A DNA stretch of 64,000 bases, from contig JADKCG010000027.1 of the NCBI GenBank assembly GCA_016714745.1, positions 1 through 64,000 on the forward strand. Direction: 5' to 3'. The translations under genes and the position numbers were made by a program. Position 1 is the stretch's first letter, and each line of letters starts with the position of its first letter. Origin of the DNA: Elusimicrobiota bacterium. GTDB lineage: Bacteria; Elusimicrobiota; Elusimicrobia; FEN-1173. Of this stretch, positions 36,862-46,922 are shown in pieces. Under the pieces are notes generated by a model. That model saw nothing but the letters and a program-made list of their open reading frames with translations. It searched no databases and was not told where the DNA came from.

Positions 36862-38225
36862 TGGCTCTTTCAACAGAAACAAAAGTCGGGTTGTTCACGT
36901 TGAGCGGTTTGTTCGTTTTCGCTTTGGCCATTATCGTTCTGGGCGATTTTCAATTTCACGGGACCTATCCGTTGTACGTCTACTTCGACAACGCCCTGGG
37001 GTTGCCGGAAAAGGGCCCCGTGAAAGTGGCCGGCGTCGAAGTGGGTCAGGTGGAACGGATCGAATTAGTGAACCAGCGGGCTCGGGTGAAAGTTCGGGTG
37101 CGTAAAAACATCTCCGTCCACCAGGGGACAAAAGCCCAGGTGGTCTCCACCGGGTTCATCGGATCGAAATATTTAGAAATGACGCTGGGGGATCCCACCG
37201 CCCCGATTTTGTCCGCGGGCGATTCCTTCGAAGGGACGCCCACCTTTACGTTCGATGAGGTCATGGGGAAATTGGGAGCCTTCTTAAAGGACGACCCCGC
37301 TCAAGGCGCGGCGGCGGACAATTTGCGTTTGACGATCGCCAATTTTCGGAAAGTGTCTCAAACCTTGGCCGACTCTCTTGGGAACCAGCGGGCCGAGCTC
37401 ACGGAAATCGTGCAAAACATAAGAGACCTCTCGGCTCACGCGAAATATGTGGCCGCCGACCTCCGGGAGATCACGGGCGAACGCAAGGAAGACATCAAGA
37501 TGGCCCTCGCCAAGTTTCGTTCCATTTCCGAACGTTTGGACCAAATTACCGAACGCGTTCAAAAAGGCGATGGTCTTTTGGGGCGGCTGGTGAACGATCC
37601 GGAATTGGGGAAGAATTTGGACCAGACGATGGTCAACGTGAACAAGGCCACCACCGATATAAAAAGTTTCACGGGGCGCATTGCCGCCATCAATGTGTAT
37701 TGGGATTACCGTCAACGGTTCGACATGGAAGACGGAAGCTGGCATCCGGACGCCGGGATCACCGTCGTCCCGCGTCCCGGGAAGTATTACTATTTGGGAG
37801 GGAACAATTTGGGAGAGAGAGAAGATCGGACCGTGGAGGGGAACGATGTGGAGAGAAAAAATCGGGTCACGGCGGTCATGGGGTATGATTTTGGGCCGGT
37901 GACGCTTTATGGAGGCGTGCTTCGCTCCCGCGGGGGAGGGGGGGTGAAGATCCGTCCGCTCCCCGCGTCCAGCGGGTGGAACCGTCGTGTGGAGTTGGAG
38001 GCGGAAGCCTATGATTTTGGGCGGGACGAAGCCTATCAGGGCTACACGTTTGATAAACCCGTCTATAACGCGGGCGCCCGGGTCAAAGTGATCGAGCCTT
38101 GGTTGTGGTTGGGCGGTCAGGTGGAAGATATTGCTGTACGCCGGAATTTGAATTTGAACGCTAATGTGATGTTTCGCGATGAGGATTTTGCGTTTCTGTT
38201 AGCGTTTATCGGTTTGGCACGTTAA
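36861..38225 (+). CDS. MlaD-like MCE protein with barrel-like C-terminal domain
   Basis: 454 residues. An N-terminal transmembrane anchor (VGLFTLSGLFVFALAIIVLG) precedes one MCE domain at about 35-115 (GLPEKGPVKVAGVEVGQVER, VSTGFIGSKYLEMTLGD). A helical coiled region follows to residue 270. Then come about 180 residues of alternating, aromatic-rich strands ending in FAFLLAFIGLAR, resembling an outer-membrane barrel more than a periplasmic domain. Ordinary MlaD is under 200 residues. The extra part could touch the outer membrane, letting one protein span the envelope. mlaB- and mlaC-like genes are not next to it. Confidence 0.88.
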   Translation: MALSTETKVGLFTLSGLFVFALAIIVLGDFQFHGTYPLYVYFDNALGLPEKGPVKVAGVEVGQVERIELVNQRARVKVRVRKNISVHQGTKAQVVSTGFIGSKYLEMTLGDPTAPILSAGDSFEGTPTFTFDEVMGKLGAFLKDDPAQGAAADNLRLTIANFRKVSQTLADSLGNQRAELTEIVQNIRDLSAHAKYVAADLREITGERKEDIKMALAKFRSISERLDQITERVQKGDGLLGRLVNDPELGKNLDQTMVNVNKATTDIKSFTGRIAAINVYWDYRQRFDMEDGSWHPDAGITVVPRPGKYYYLGGNNLGEREDRTVEGNDVERKNRVTAVMGYDFGPVTLYGGVLRSRGGGGVKIRPLPASSGWNRRVELEAEAYDFGRDEAYQGYTFDKPVYNAGARVKVIEPWLWLGGQVEDIAVRRNLNLNANVMFRDEDFAFLLAFIGLAR

Positions 38226-38240
38226 AAAAGGAGGGCTCGG

Positions 38241-38759
38241 ATGCTTCAGGAAGCTCGAATCTATTCGTTGGCCAACGTGGGCGGCCAGGCGGTGTTGGTT
38301 TTAGAAGAGGTGAACGGTCCGCGTCTTCTTCCCGTTTGGATTGGTTTGTATGAGGGGGGATCCATCGGAATGGCCTTGGCCGGTCAAAAGTTTCCACGTC
38401 CGTTGACTCACGACCTGATGCTTGAGGCCATCAAGCGGTTGGGCGCGAAACTGGAAAAAATTGTGATCAAGGGTCTCAAAGACAGCACGTTCTTCGCCGA
38501 CATTTATATCAAACGGGAGGGCCAAGAGGTGGTGCTCGATGCCCGACCCTCGGATTCCATCGCTCTGGCCGTGCGCGAGAACTCGCCCATTTTCGTCGCT
38601 GAAGACGTTTTCTCCGCATGCCCGGAACTCTTGAAACCCATTTCCGGCGAAGAGGTCGAAGACTTCAAGAAGAAGCTTGAAACCATGACTCCCGAAGATT
38701 TCTTTCGTGACCTCAAGAAAAAAGAGGGCGAAACCGGAAAGTCCGAAGGCGAGAAATAA
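38241..38759 (+). CDS. DUF151 bifunctional nuclease-family protein
   Basis: 172 residues with the DUF151 (BFN) pattern: VLVLEEVNGPRLLPVWIGLY, RPLTHDLMLEAIKRLGAKLE, TFFADIYIKREG, and DARPSDSIALAVRENSPIFV. Plant relatives show nuclease activity. The bacterial role is unclear. ATG 38241 follows AAGGAGGG. A Lys/Glu-rich tail from about residue 140 resembles UvrB/UvrC-motif-type helices in longer family members. Confidence 0.9.
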   Translation: MLQEARIYSLANVGGQAVLVLEEVNGPRLLPVWIGLYEGGSIGMALAGQKFPRPLTHDLMLEAIKRLGAKLEKIVIKGLKDSTFFADIYIKREGQEVVLDARPSDSIALAVRENSPIFVAEDVFSACPELLKPISGEEVEDFKKKLETMTPEDFFRDLKKKEGETGKSEGEK

Positions 38760-38763
38760 TCTC

Positions 38764-40164
38764 TTGAAAGCGCGGGTTCATTCTTTTTTTGTCTGCGCGG
38801 AGTGCGGGGCGGATACCCCCAAATGGGCGGGCCAGTGCCCCGCCTGCGCGAAATGGAACACCCTCACAGAAAAAACCGCGTCCCGCCCCTCGTCGCGGGG
38901 CCCAGGTTCGGGCGCGCCCCGGCGGTTGACCGAATTTTCTTCGGCCGTCACACGGCTGGCCGACCTCAAGGCATCGGACGTGCGGCGCCGTCCCACGGGG
39001 ATCGGTGAGTTTGATCGAATTTTAGGAGGCGGGCTGGTTCCGGGGTCCTTGGTTTTGTTGGGGGGCCCGCCGGGCATAGGGAAATCCACGCTCATGCTTC
39101 AGGCGGCAGACCGACTGGCGGCTCCGGATTTCCCCGTCCTCTATGTTTCAGGGGAGGAATCCCCAGAGCAAGTGCGGAGCCGGTCGGTGCGGATCGGGGC
39201 AGAGAACCCGTCGCTCCTGTTCGCCTCCGAAACCGATCTGGAGAAGATATTAGACGCTGTGCGGGAAACCAAACCGCGTGCGCTGGTGGTGGACTCGGTC
39301 CAAACCGTCCATAAGGCCGAGCTTGGTGGGGCGCCCGGAGCGGTGACCCAAATCCGAGAATGCGCGGCGGAACTTCTGCATCTGGCCAAGGGTGAAGGGC
39401 TCGGGGTTTTCCTCCTCGGCCACGTGACGAAAGACGGCGACCTGGCCGGTCCCCGGGTTCTGGAACACATGGTGGACACGGTCCTTTATTTTGAAACGGA
39501 ACGGGAAGATGTCCACCGGGTTCTGCGGGCGATCAAGAATCGGTTCGGGCCCACCAACGAGATCGGCGTTTTTGAAATGACCGCCAAAGGATTGGCGGAA
39601 GTCACAAACCCATCCGCGTTATTTTTGGGGGAACGGGAGGGCCCGGCCCCGGCCGGAACGTCTGTGTTGGCCGCGCTGGAAGGGACTCGGCCTTTGATGG
39701 TGGAAATTCAGGCGTTGGTGGTCCGCACCTTGTTTGGCATGCCGCGCCGGCAGGTCTCCGGCGTGGATTATAATCGGGCGTCTCTTTTGATCGCTGTGTT
39801 GGACCGTCGATGTGGGTTTCATCTGGATTCCCAGGACGTCTACGTGAAAGCCACCGGCGGGATTGATGTGAGGGAACCCGCGTCGGATTTAGCGGTGTGT
39901 GCCGCGGTGGCGAGCGCGGTCACGGATCGGCCCCTTCCTCCGCGGACCGTCTGGTTAGGGGAAGTGGGTTTGGGCGGGGAACTTCGATCTGTTCCTCAAG
40001 TCACGGAACGTTTGACGGAAGCGGCCAAGTTGGGGTTCACGAAAGCGATGGTGCCCGCCAGCGCTCTCCGGGGCCGAGCGGCTCCCGCGGGGATCAACGT
40101 GCAAGCTTTTGGGAGTTTAAGCGACGCGTTGCGAGCCGTGGGACTGGCTCCCGGCGGAAATTAA
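38764..40164 (+). CDS. radA: DNA repair protein RadA/Sms
   Basis: About 466 residues. An N-terminal C4 zinc finger (CAECGADTPKWAGQCPAC), a RecA-like ATPase (Walker A LLGGPPGIGKSTLML; the RadA motif KNRFGPTNEIG) and a C-terminal Lon-like domain (DVYVKATGGIDVREPASDLA). It promotes branch migration in recombination. The start is probably TTG 38764 just after the DUF151 stop. ATG 38707 inside that gene is in frame but would add a non-family N-terminus. Confidence 0.95.
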   Translation: MKARVHSFFVCAECGADTPKWAGQCPACAKWNTLTEKTASRPSSRGPGSGAPRRLTEFSSAVTRLADLKASDVRRRPTGIGEFDRILGGGLVPGSLVLLGGPPGIGKSTLMLQAADRLAAPDFPVLYVSGEESPEQVRSRSVRIGAENPSLLFASETDLEKILDAVRETKPRALVVDSVQTVHKAELGGAPGAVTQIRECAAELLHLAKGEGLGVFLLGHVTKDGDLAGPRVLEHMVDTVLYFETEREDVHRVLRAIKNRFGPTNEIGVFEMTAKGLAEVTNPSALFLGEREGPAPAGTSVLAALEGTRPLMVEIQALVVRTLFGMPRRQVSGVDYNRASLLIAVLDRRCGFHLDSQDVYVKATGGIDVREPASDLAVCAAVASAVTDRPLPPRTVWLGEVGLGGELRSVPQVTERLTEAAKLGFTKAMVPASALRGRAAPAGINVQAFGSLSDALRAVGLAPGGN

Positions 40165-40199
40165 ATTTTTATTTCATAACATTCATTCGGAGGCACGAC

Positions 40200-41240
40200 G
40201 TGATCATTCATGTATTGCGGGTGGTGGTGGGATTGGCCGGACCGTTGATAGGGTATACGCAAGTGTCTGCGAACGCCACGGGGATATTCGTAGGTCTTCT
40301 GGCGTCAGGGTTCATTATTGGGGTGGAACTTTTGGTGGAACGGGTGCCCTTAGACGCGATCATCTCCGCCGTCATTGGCGCGGTGATCGGTCTTGTGGCC
40401 GCGCGGTTGGGCAACTGGGCCATTTTTCTTTTGGACAACGAACGGCTGTATGCGATCGCCCAAAAGTATTCTCTCCTCTCTCATTTCGTTATGGCCGCCT
40501 TGGGTGTCATGATCGCGATTCAGAAACGGTCCGAATTGGAACTCCTGGATCGGGATCTCATCGTGAAAGGCGGTAAAAAGAAATCTCTCACAACCTATCT
40601 GGTGGACACCTCGGTTCTGATTGACGGCCGCATCGCAGACATTTGCGACACGAAGTTCGTGGCCGGGACGTTGGTGGTCCCCCGATTCATTTTGCGCGAG
40701 CTCCAGGGCGTGGCGGATTCCGCGGATGGTGCGAAACGCGCGCGGGGTCGGCGCGGGCTTGACATTCTGGCCCGGCTCCAGGAAAATCCCGATATCCCCG
40801 TTCGGCTCTTTGACAAAGACTTTCCCGATATCAAAGACGTTGATTCGAAATTGGTCGCGTTGGGCAAAGATTTGGGTGCCCGGGTTCTCACCACAGACTT
40901 CAACTTAAATAAGGTCGCCGCTCTCCAAGGGATCACGGTTTTAAACGTCAACGATCTGGCGAACGCGCTGAGACCGGTCGTTTTGCCGGGCGAACCCATG
41001 ACGCTCTTTGTTCTGAAAGAAGGCAAAGAGCGGGAGCAAGGGGTCGCTTATCTTGATGATGGGACCATGGTGGTGGTGGAAGACGGACGGCGCGCCATCG
41101 GCCAAAAAGTGAAGGTCACGGTCAGTTCTATTTTACAAACCTCCGCGGGGCGTTTGATTTTCGCCAAACTCCAAAGGGGGTCGGCGGAAGCGGCTCCCTC
41201 CGCCGGCCCGGCCGAGCAAGCCGCTCCTCCGGACCTTTAG
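40200..41240 (+). CDS. PIN/TRAM domain membrane protein (YacL-like)
   Basis: 346 residues from GTG 40200 (GGAGG at 40189-40193). Four N-terminal hydrophobic segments (residues 1-110) precede a PIN RNase-like domain with acidic residues in YLVDTSVLIDGRIADICDT, ILRELQGVADS and VLTTDFNLNKVAAL. Then comes a TRAM RNA-binding domain (GVAYLDDGTMVVVEDGRRAI) and a Pro/Ala tail. YacL-type proteins sit in the same neighbourhood (radA, ispD, ispF, cysS, rlmB) in Firmicutes, and that order is kept here. Likely an inner-membrane RNase. Confidence 0.9.
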   Translation: MIIHVLRVVVGLAGPLIGYTQVSANATGIFVGLLASGFIIGVELLVERVPLDAIISAVIGAVIGLVAARLGNWAIFLLDNERLYAIAQKYSLLSHFVMAALGVMIAIQKRSELELLDRDLIVKGGKKKSLTTYLVDTSVLIDGRIADICDTKFVAGTLVVPRFILRELQGVADSADGAKRARGRRGLDILARLQENPDIPVRLFDKDFPDIKDVDSKLVALGKDLGARVLTTDFNLNKVAALQGITVLNVNDLANALRPVVLPGEPMTLFVLKEGKEREQGVAYLDDGTMVVVEDGRRAIGQKVKVTVSSILQTSAGRLIFAKLQRGSAEAAPSAGPAEQAAPPDL

Positions 41241-41243
41241 GTT

Positions 41244-41939
41244 TTGGGCTTGACGGTTTCGGTGGTCTTGGTCGCCGCTGGCGCCGGCCGACGGTTTGGG
41301 AGCGCAAAACAATTCCAACGGTTGGGGGGAAGACCTCTCTTGTATTGGCCCCTGCGAACGTTTGAGCAGATCCCCGGGGTGGCCGAGGTGATCTTGGTGG
41401 TGGCGAAAGACCGCACGGCGTGGGCTCGCCGTTTCGTTTATCGGGCGGGATTTAAAAAAGTGAAATCGGTGGTGGCGGGCGGCCGCGAGCGGGCGGATTC
41501 TGTCCGTGCGGGGTTAGGCGCGGCGTCGTCCGACGCGGAAGTGATTTTGATTCATGATGCGGCCCGCGCGCTGGTGTCGCGGGATTTGATTGAACGGGTT
41601 GTGTCCGCGGCCGGGCGGTCCGGCGCTTCCCTGGCCGCGCGGCCCGTGGCAGACACGGTGAAAGTGGGCGTCGCTCGGCTCGGACGCACGTTCGTGAAAC
41701 GGACGATGCCCCGCGCGGGCCTTTGGCTGGCCCAGACGCCCCAGGGGTTCCGGTCCGACGTGGTCAAACGCATCGCCCCCCGTCTTTCCTCGTCTTTGAC
41801 CGACGACGTTCAAGCCGCTGAAAAGTTGGGCTTTCCGGTGGAAATCGTTATGGGCGCGGCCGACAATTTTAAGGTCACCGTTCCGGAAGATTTTGAGTTG
41901 TGTCGCGCGGTGTTTAATAACGGAGTGAGCCATCATTAG
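41244..41939 (+). CDS. ispD: 2-C-methyl-D-erythritol 4-phosphate cytidylyltransferase
   Basis: 231 residues. The CTP-binding loop VLVAAGAGRRFGSAKQFQRL, the VAGGRERADSVRAGL motif, HDAARALVSRDLI and the end region TDDVQAAEKLGFPVEIVMG are all IspD hallmarks. It makes CDP-methylerythritol in the MEP isoprenoid pathway. TTG 41244 or TTG 41250 are the available starts. ispF follows after 7 nt. Confidence 0.95.
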   Translation: MGLTVSVVLVAAGAGRRFGSAKQFQRLGGRPLLYWPLRTFEQIPGVAEVILVVAKDRTAWARRFVYRAGFKKVKSVVAGGRERADSVRAGLGAASSDAEVILIHDAARALVSRDLIERVVSAAGRSGASLAARPVADTVKVGVARLGRTFVKRTMPRAGLWLAQTPQGFRSDVVKRIAPRLSSSLTDDVQAAEKLGFPVEIVMGAADNFKVTVPEDFELCRAVFNNGVSHH

Positions 41940-41946
41940 ACCTTCT

Positions 41947-42431
41947 ATGATCAGCGTAGGGCTCGGGTACGACAGCCATCGTCTTGTGAAAGGACGTGCC
42001 TTGGTTTTGGGCGGTGTGAAGATCCCTTTCGAGAAAGGCCTCTCCGGCCATTCCGACGCGGACGTGTTGCTCCATGCCGTCATCGACGCTTTGCTGGGGG
42101 GAGGCGGGGCGGGCGATATCGGGACGTTTTACCCGGATTCAGATCCCCGCTGGAAAGGGGCCGACAGTCTGCGCCTGCTCGAAGACACCCGAAAACGGTT
42201 GCTCCGGCGTTTCTCGATCGAAAACGTCGATGTGACGCTTTTGGCGGAGGCTCCTCGGATCGGGCCGTATAAAAACCGGATGCGCGCTAAAATCGCGCGG
42301 GCGCTCCATATCCCCGTGGGGCGGGTCAACGTCAAGGCCAAAACAAATGAGGGCATGGGGTTTGTCGGGCGGCGGGAAGGTCTCGCCGCGCTGGCGGTGT
42401 GCGCTCTTAAATCGAAAGGATTCCCCAAACG

Positions 42432-42435
<4 letters not shown>
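41947..42435 (+). CDS. ispF: 2-C-methyl-D-erythritol 2,4-cyclodiphosphate synthase
   Basis: 162 residues. The metal-binding GLGYDSHRL (D-x-H), LSGHSDADVLLHAVIDALLG and DIGTFYPDSDPRWKGADS, then the end TNEGMGFVGRREGLAALAV. It closes the cyclic diphosphate two steps after IspD; IspE must be encoded elsewhere. It overlaps cysS by 4 nt. Confidence 0.97.
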
Positions 42436-43873
<1,438 letters not shown>

Positions 43874-43877
<4 letters not shown>

Positions 43878-44626
43878 CGCGCTCGGATTCGCCAGTGGAA
43901 TCGGATTCGGACCTGGTTTTTGGTCGGCATCCGGTGGCCGCCGCGCTCAAAGAAGGGCGCGTCAACAAACTGTGGCTGTTGCGCGGGCCGGGCGGGTCCG
44001 CGGTGGACGAACTGGTTCGCTTGGCACGGGACCGGCGGGTTGTTTTTCAATGGGTGGATCGCCAGCGGATGGCCGGTCTCGCCCCAGGTGCGGTGCATCA
44101 GGGGGCCGTGGCGCGCGTGTCCGCCCATGCCTACCAAACCCTCGACGATCTCTGGGCTCTGGGCCGACCGGCGCCGCTGTTGGTTTTGGACGGGATCACC
44201 GACCCTCACAATTTAGGCGCCCTTTTACGGAACGCGGCATTTTTCGGCACAGGTGGCGTTATTCTCCCTCGCTGGCGAGCGGCGGGAATCACGGGCGTGG
44301 TGGCCAAGGCCGCGGCAGGGACATTGGGAATGGTCCCTGTGGTCCAGGTGGCCAACACGGCGCAGACGTTGATGGAATTAAAAGAAAAAGGCTACTGGGT
44401 CTACGGCGCGGATGAGGAGGGGGATCCCTGCGATCAATGGGATGTGGCGTTTCCCGTGGCTCTTGTCATTGGCGCGGAAGGCGAGGGGCTCCATCGATTG
44501 GTGCGAGAACGGTGCGACCGCTTAATCGCCGTTCCCGGCGCCGGGAAGACATCATCTCTGAACGCTTCCTGTGCCGCCGCGGCCCTTCTCTACGAACTCT
44601 TTCGGAGGGGCCGCACCCCCCGTTAG
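43874..44626 (+). CDS. rlmB: 23S rRNA 2'-O-methyltransferase, TrmH/RlmB family
   Basis: About 250 residues from GTG 43874. An N-terminal RNA-binding domain (VFGRHPVAAALKEGRVNKLW) is followed by a SPOUT knot methylase with LVLDGITDPHNLGALLRNAA, VALVIGAEGEGLHRLV and VPGAGKTSSLNASCAAAALL. It methylates a ribose of rRNA or possibly tRNA using SAM. The cysS-rlmB order is common. The reading frame extends upstream inside cysS, but that part is not family-like. Confidence 0.92.
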
Positions 44627-44692
44627 GGCCTGCCCGTGTAGAATCAAAGGGGTTTGAATCCCCTGCCGGTGTCTTGTAGGGGAACAGAGCCC

Positions 44693-44721
44693 TTGACGGG
44701 AAGCGAAATTGGCCTTAGACT
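44693..44721 (+). promoter_or_regulatory. Sigma-70-type promoter
   Basis: TTGACG (44693-44698), exactly 17 nt, TAGACT (44716-44721). It lies 36 nt before the CxxC-repeat membrane protein gene. The -10 TAGACT is the same as at the ATP synthase promoter (54993-55022). A small hairpin AGGGG-TTTGAAT-CCCCT (44647-44663) precedes it. Confidence 0.65.
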
Positions 44722-44757
44722 AAACCGCGTGAAAAAAAAGACAACCGAGGCCCTTCT

Positions 44758-46905
44758 TTGCCGCTCTTGATTCCCATTCCGCCGATACAAGAACTTTCGC
44801 CTGAAGAGCTGGAGCCGCTGAAAGACACGCTCTTGGCCCACCTGCGTTCCCAAAATGCCACGACGCATGAAATTGTGGATAAAAATCTCCATGTGACGCG
44901 GGGCGAGCGTGTGCCCGCCTATCTCTTTACCTTGCATTCTCTCCTTGAAACCCGCGACGCTGTGCCCACCACGGTTGTGAAGCCCTATTCGCCCGAGGCG
45001 GCCAAGAACATTTCTCCGGTTTCCGGGCCGAGTCCCGACGAGCCTTCCAGCGCTCCCGACATCTGGACATTTCCATCCGAAGAACGTCCTGATTTTACCC
45101 CTCACACGGACACCTATTTCTTGCCCAGCTCACTTCAAGTGGAGGACTGTCGGGAGTGTTATCAAAAAGGCGAACTGGGGTGTAAGGCCTGTATGGGAAA
45201 AGGCGTAGAGTCCTGTCCCACCTGTCTGGGGGCCGGGCGGCAATCGTGTGTCTTTTGCAAGGGTTCTGAAAAGGTGAATTGTCTCCGCTGTGGGGGTGAG
45301 GGGCGGCTGGCTTCGGGTGAGGTCGGCGGGCGATCGGCTTCTTGCGATGCCTGCGCAGGGTCGGGGAAATTTCCCTGTACCCATTGCAAGGAGGGAAAAG
45401 TCTCTTGTCCCCAATGTCGCGGCGGAGCGAAGGTCCCGTGCCAAAAGTGCAAAGGGAAAGGGAAACTCACCTGCGCGGCCTGCGGGGGACAAAAAAAAAT
45501 TCTTTCAGGGAAAGCGTTTCAGGCCACGTTTAAACCGTTCCAAGTCCGAAGCTCCGCGTTGGCAGAGGTTTGCCCGAAACCCGTTTTGGAAATGGCGTTG
45601 GAAAAAACCAGCGAAGTGGGCGCACTCACGCTCTTGGCGGGGGAGAGCCTTGACGATCAGGTCAAAGGGGCGGTCGTTCCGGAGCCCGTTCGCAACGCGT
45701 TGACTGAGCTTGTCGAGCGGGAGAACGCGCACTTGTCCTCAGGCACGCGCGCGGTGAAACGCCGTTTGGACTTGGCGGAAGGCGCGGTGGTTCGGATCAG
45801 CGGGTACTGTGCCGGCCAAGAATTTTCGTTTTGGATGTCGCCGGAGACACACCGCATTGTCGCTGAAAAAGACCCCATGGCCGCGTTCGGGAGCACCGCG
45901 GCGTCTTCGGCCGAAGAGGCCCGGGAAGCGGGAGATTGGAAAAAAGCCCTCGCTCTCGCCCGGGAATCGATTTCATATTCTCCGACGAACGCGGCGGCCC
46001 GGGGCATTCTCGGAGCGTGGCGGCGAAAAGTCATGGGAGAGACGATTTTCGCCGGCGTTTTGGCCGGGGCGATCGCGGCGTTGGGGCAAATGCTGTGGAT
46101 CGGTTTCTTTGACAAAGGGCTTCACAAGGCGGGGGTCATGGTTCATGCGGGGGGGGGCTCCATGGTCTTGGGGCCATTGGCCGCCCTGGCGCTTCTCCCG
46201 GTGCTTTTTCAGATCAGCCAATTTCTCTTCCGTGGAATCCTCCTGGCGGTGGGTCTTGGGGTTGTTTTAATTTTAAGCGCGGTGGTCCCTCGGTGGTCGG
46301 CCGAATCTCATCCGGTCCGAAAGGCCGATCAAGCGGCGTTGAACGCGGAGCTGAAGGAACACTTTAAATATGGAATGACTCAGGTCTATTTTGACCAGGA
46401 TTTGCGGTTTCTCCAGGCGCTCGCCAATAAATACAAAGAGACCCAGGTCGATTTAAAAGAGGTGAACGAATCGTTGGCTTTTCAACTGGAGCTCCGGGCA
46501 AAGCTGGGTCGTCACCAGGAGGAATTTGAAAGAAAGGTGTCGGAAATACTTGACTCGAATGAATCCGTGGCGCGAAAGAGGATGCAACTGACAAAACTCG
46601 CCAGCCGATACCGTTTGATGGGTGTGGACCTGAACCCATCGGAGGCGGCTCTCCAACGACTTCGTTCGGATGAAACGCAGAAGGGGACGAAACGTCCCGT
46701 GCGCGTTTCCCATATTCGCATTACTTCCGAAAAACCGGTAAAGCCTACCAAGGGAACGACGCCCCGAGGGGCGAAACCGAAGGCGCGAGCGAAGGGAGGC
46801 TCCCCACAAAAAACGTCGTCGCCCCCAAGGCCGCGATTGACCATAAACCCGGATGAGAAAAAAACCGTTCCGAAATCCGAAACCAAACCCAGGTGGTGGG
46901 AATAG
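44758..46905 (+). CDS. Membrane protein with ten CxxC zinc-ribbon repeats
   Basis: 715 residues, no family recognised. Residues about 130-245 hold ten CxxC motifs spaced like the DnaJ zinc domain but longer (CREC, CKAC, CPTC, CVFC, CLRC, CDAC, CTHC, CPQC, CQKC, CAAC), with GxG between. A mixed region follows, then three hydrophobic segments at 427-510 and a helical, coiled-coil-like region at 520-640. The end is a basic Pro/Lys-rich tail. There is no signal peptide, so the zinc part is probably cytoplasmic. The start TTG 44758 has only GAGG before it. DnaJ-like zinc domains bind unfolded protein; that, or assembly at the membrane, is a guess. It has its own promoter. Confidence 0.8.
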   Translation: MPLLIPIPPIQELSPEELEPLKDTLLAHLRSQNATTHEIVDKNLHVTRGERVPAYLFTLHSLLETRDAVPTTVVKPYSPEAAKNISPVSGPSPDEPSSAPDIWTFPSEERPDFTPHTDTYFLPSSLQVEDCRECYQKGELGCKACMGKGVESCPTCLGAGRQSCVFCKGSEKVNCLRCGGEGRLASGEVGGRSASCDACAGSGKFPCTHCKEGKVSCPQCRGGAKVPCQKCKGKGKLTCAACGGQKKILSGKAFQATFKPFQVRSSALAEVCPKPVLEMALEKTSEVGALTLLAGESLDDQVKGAVVPEPVRNALTELVERENAHLSSGTRAVKRRLDLAEGAVVRISGYCAGQEFSFWMSPETHRIVAEKDPMAAFGSTAASSAEEAREAGDWKKALALARESISYSPTNAAARGILGAWRRKVMGETIFAGVLAGAIAALGQMLWIGFFDKGLHKAGVMVHAGGGSMVLGPLAALALLPVLFQISQFLFRGILLAVGLGVVLILSAVVPRWSAESHPVRKADQAALNAELKEHFKYGMTQVYFDQDLRFLQALANKYKETQVDLKEVNESLAFQLELRAKLGRHQEEFERKVSEILDSNESVARKRMQLTKLASRYRLMGVDLNPSEAALQRLRSDETQKGTKRPVRVSHIRITSEKPVKPTKGTTPRGAKPKARAKGGSPQKTSSPPRPRLTINPDEKKTVPKSETKPRWWE

Positions 46906-46922
46906 GGGGAACGCCGGTTTTT

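Noticed and set aside
44647..44663. A tRNA T-arm-like GGGGTTTGAATCCCC
   Set aside because: No acceptor, D or anticodon stems can be built around it, and the loop lacks the TTC; it is a simple hairpin after rlmB.
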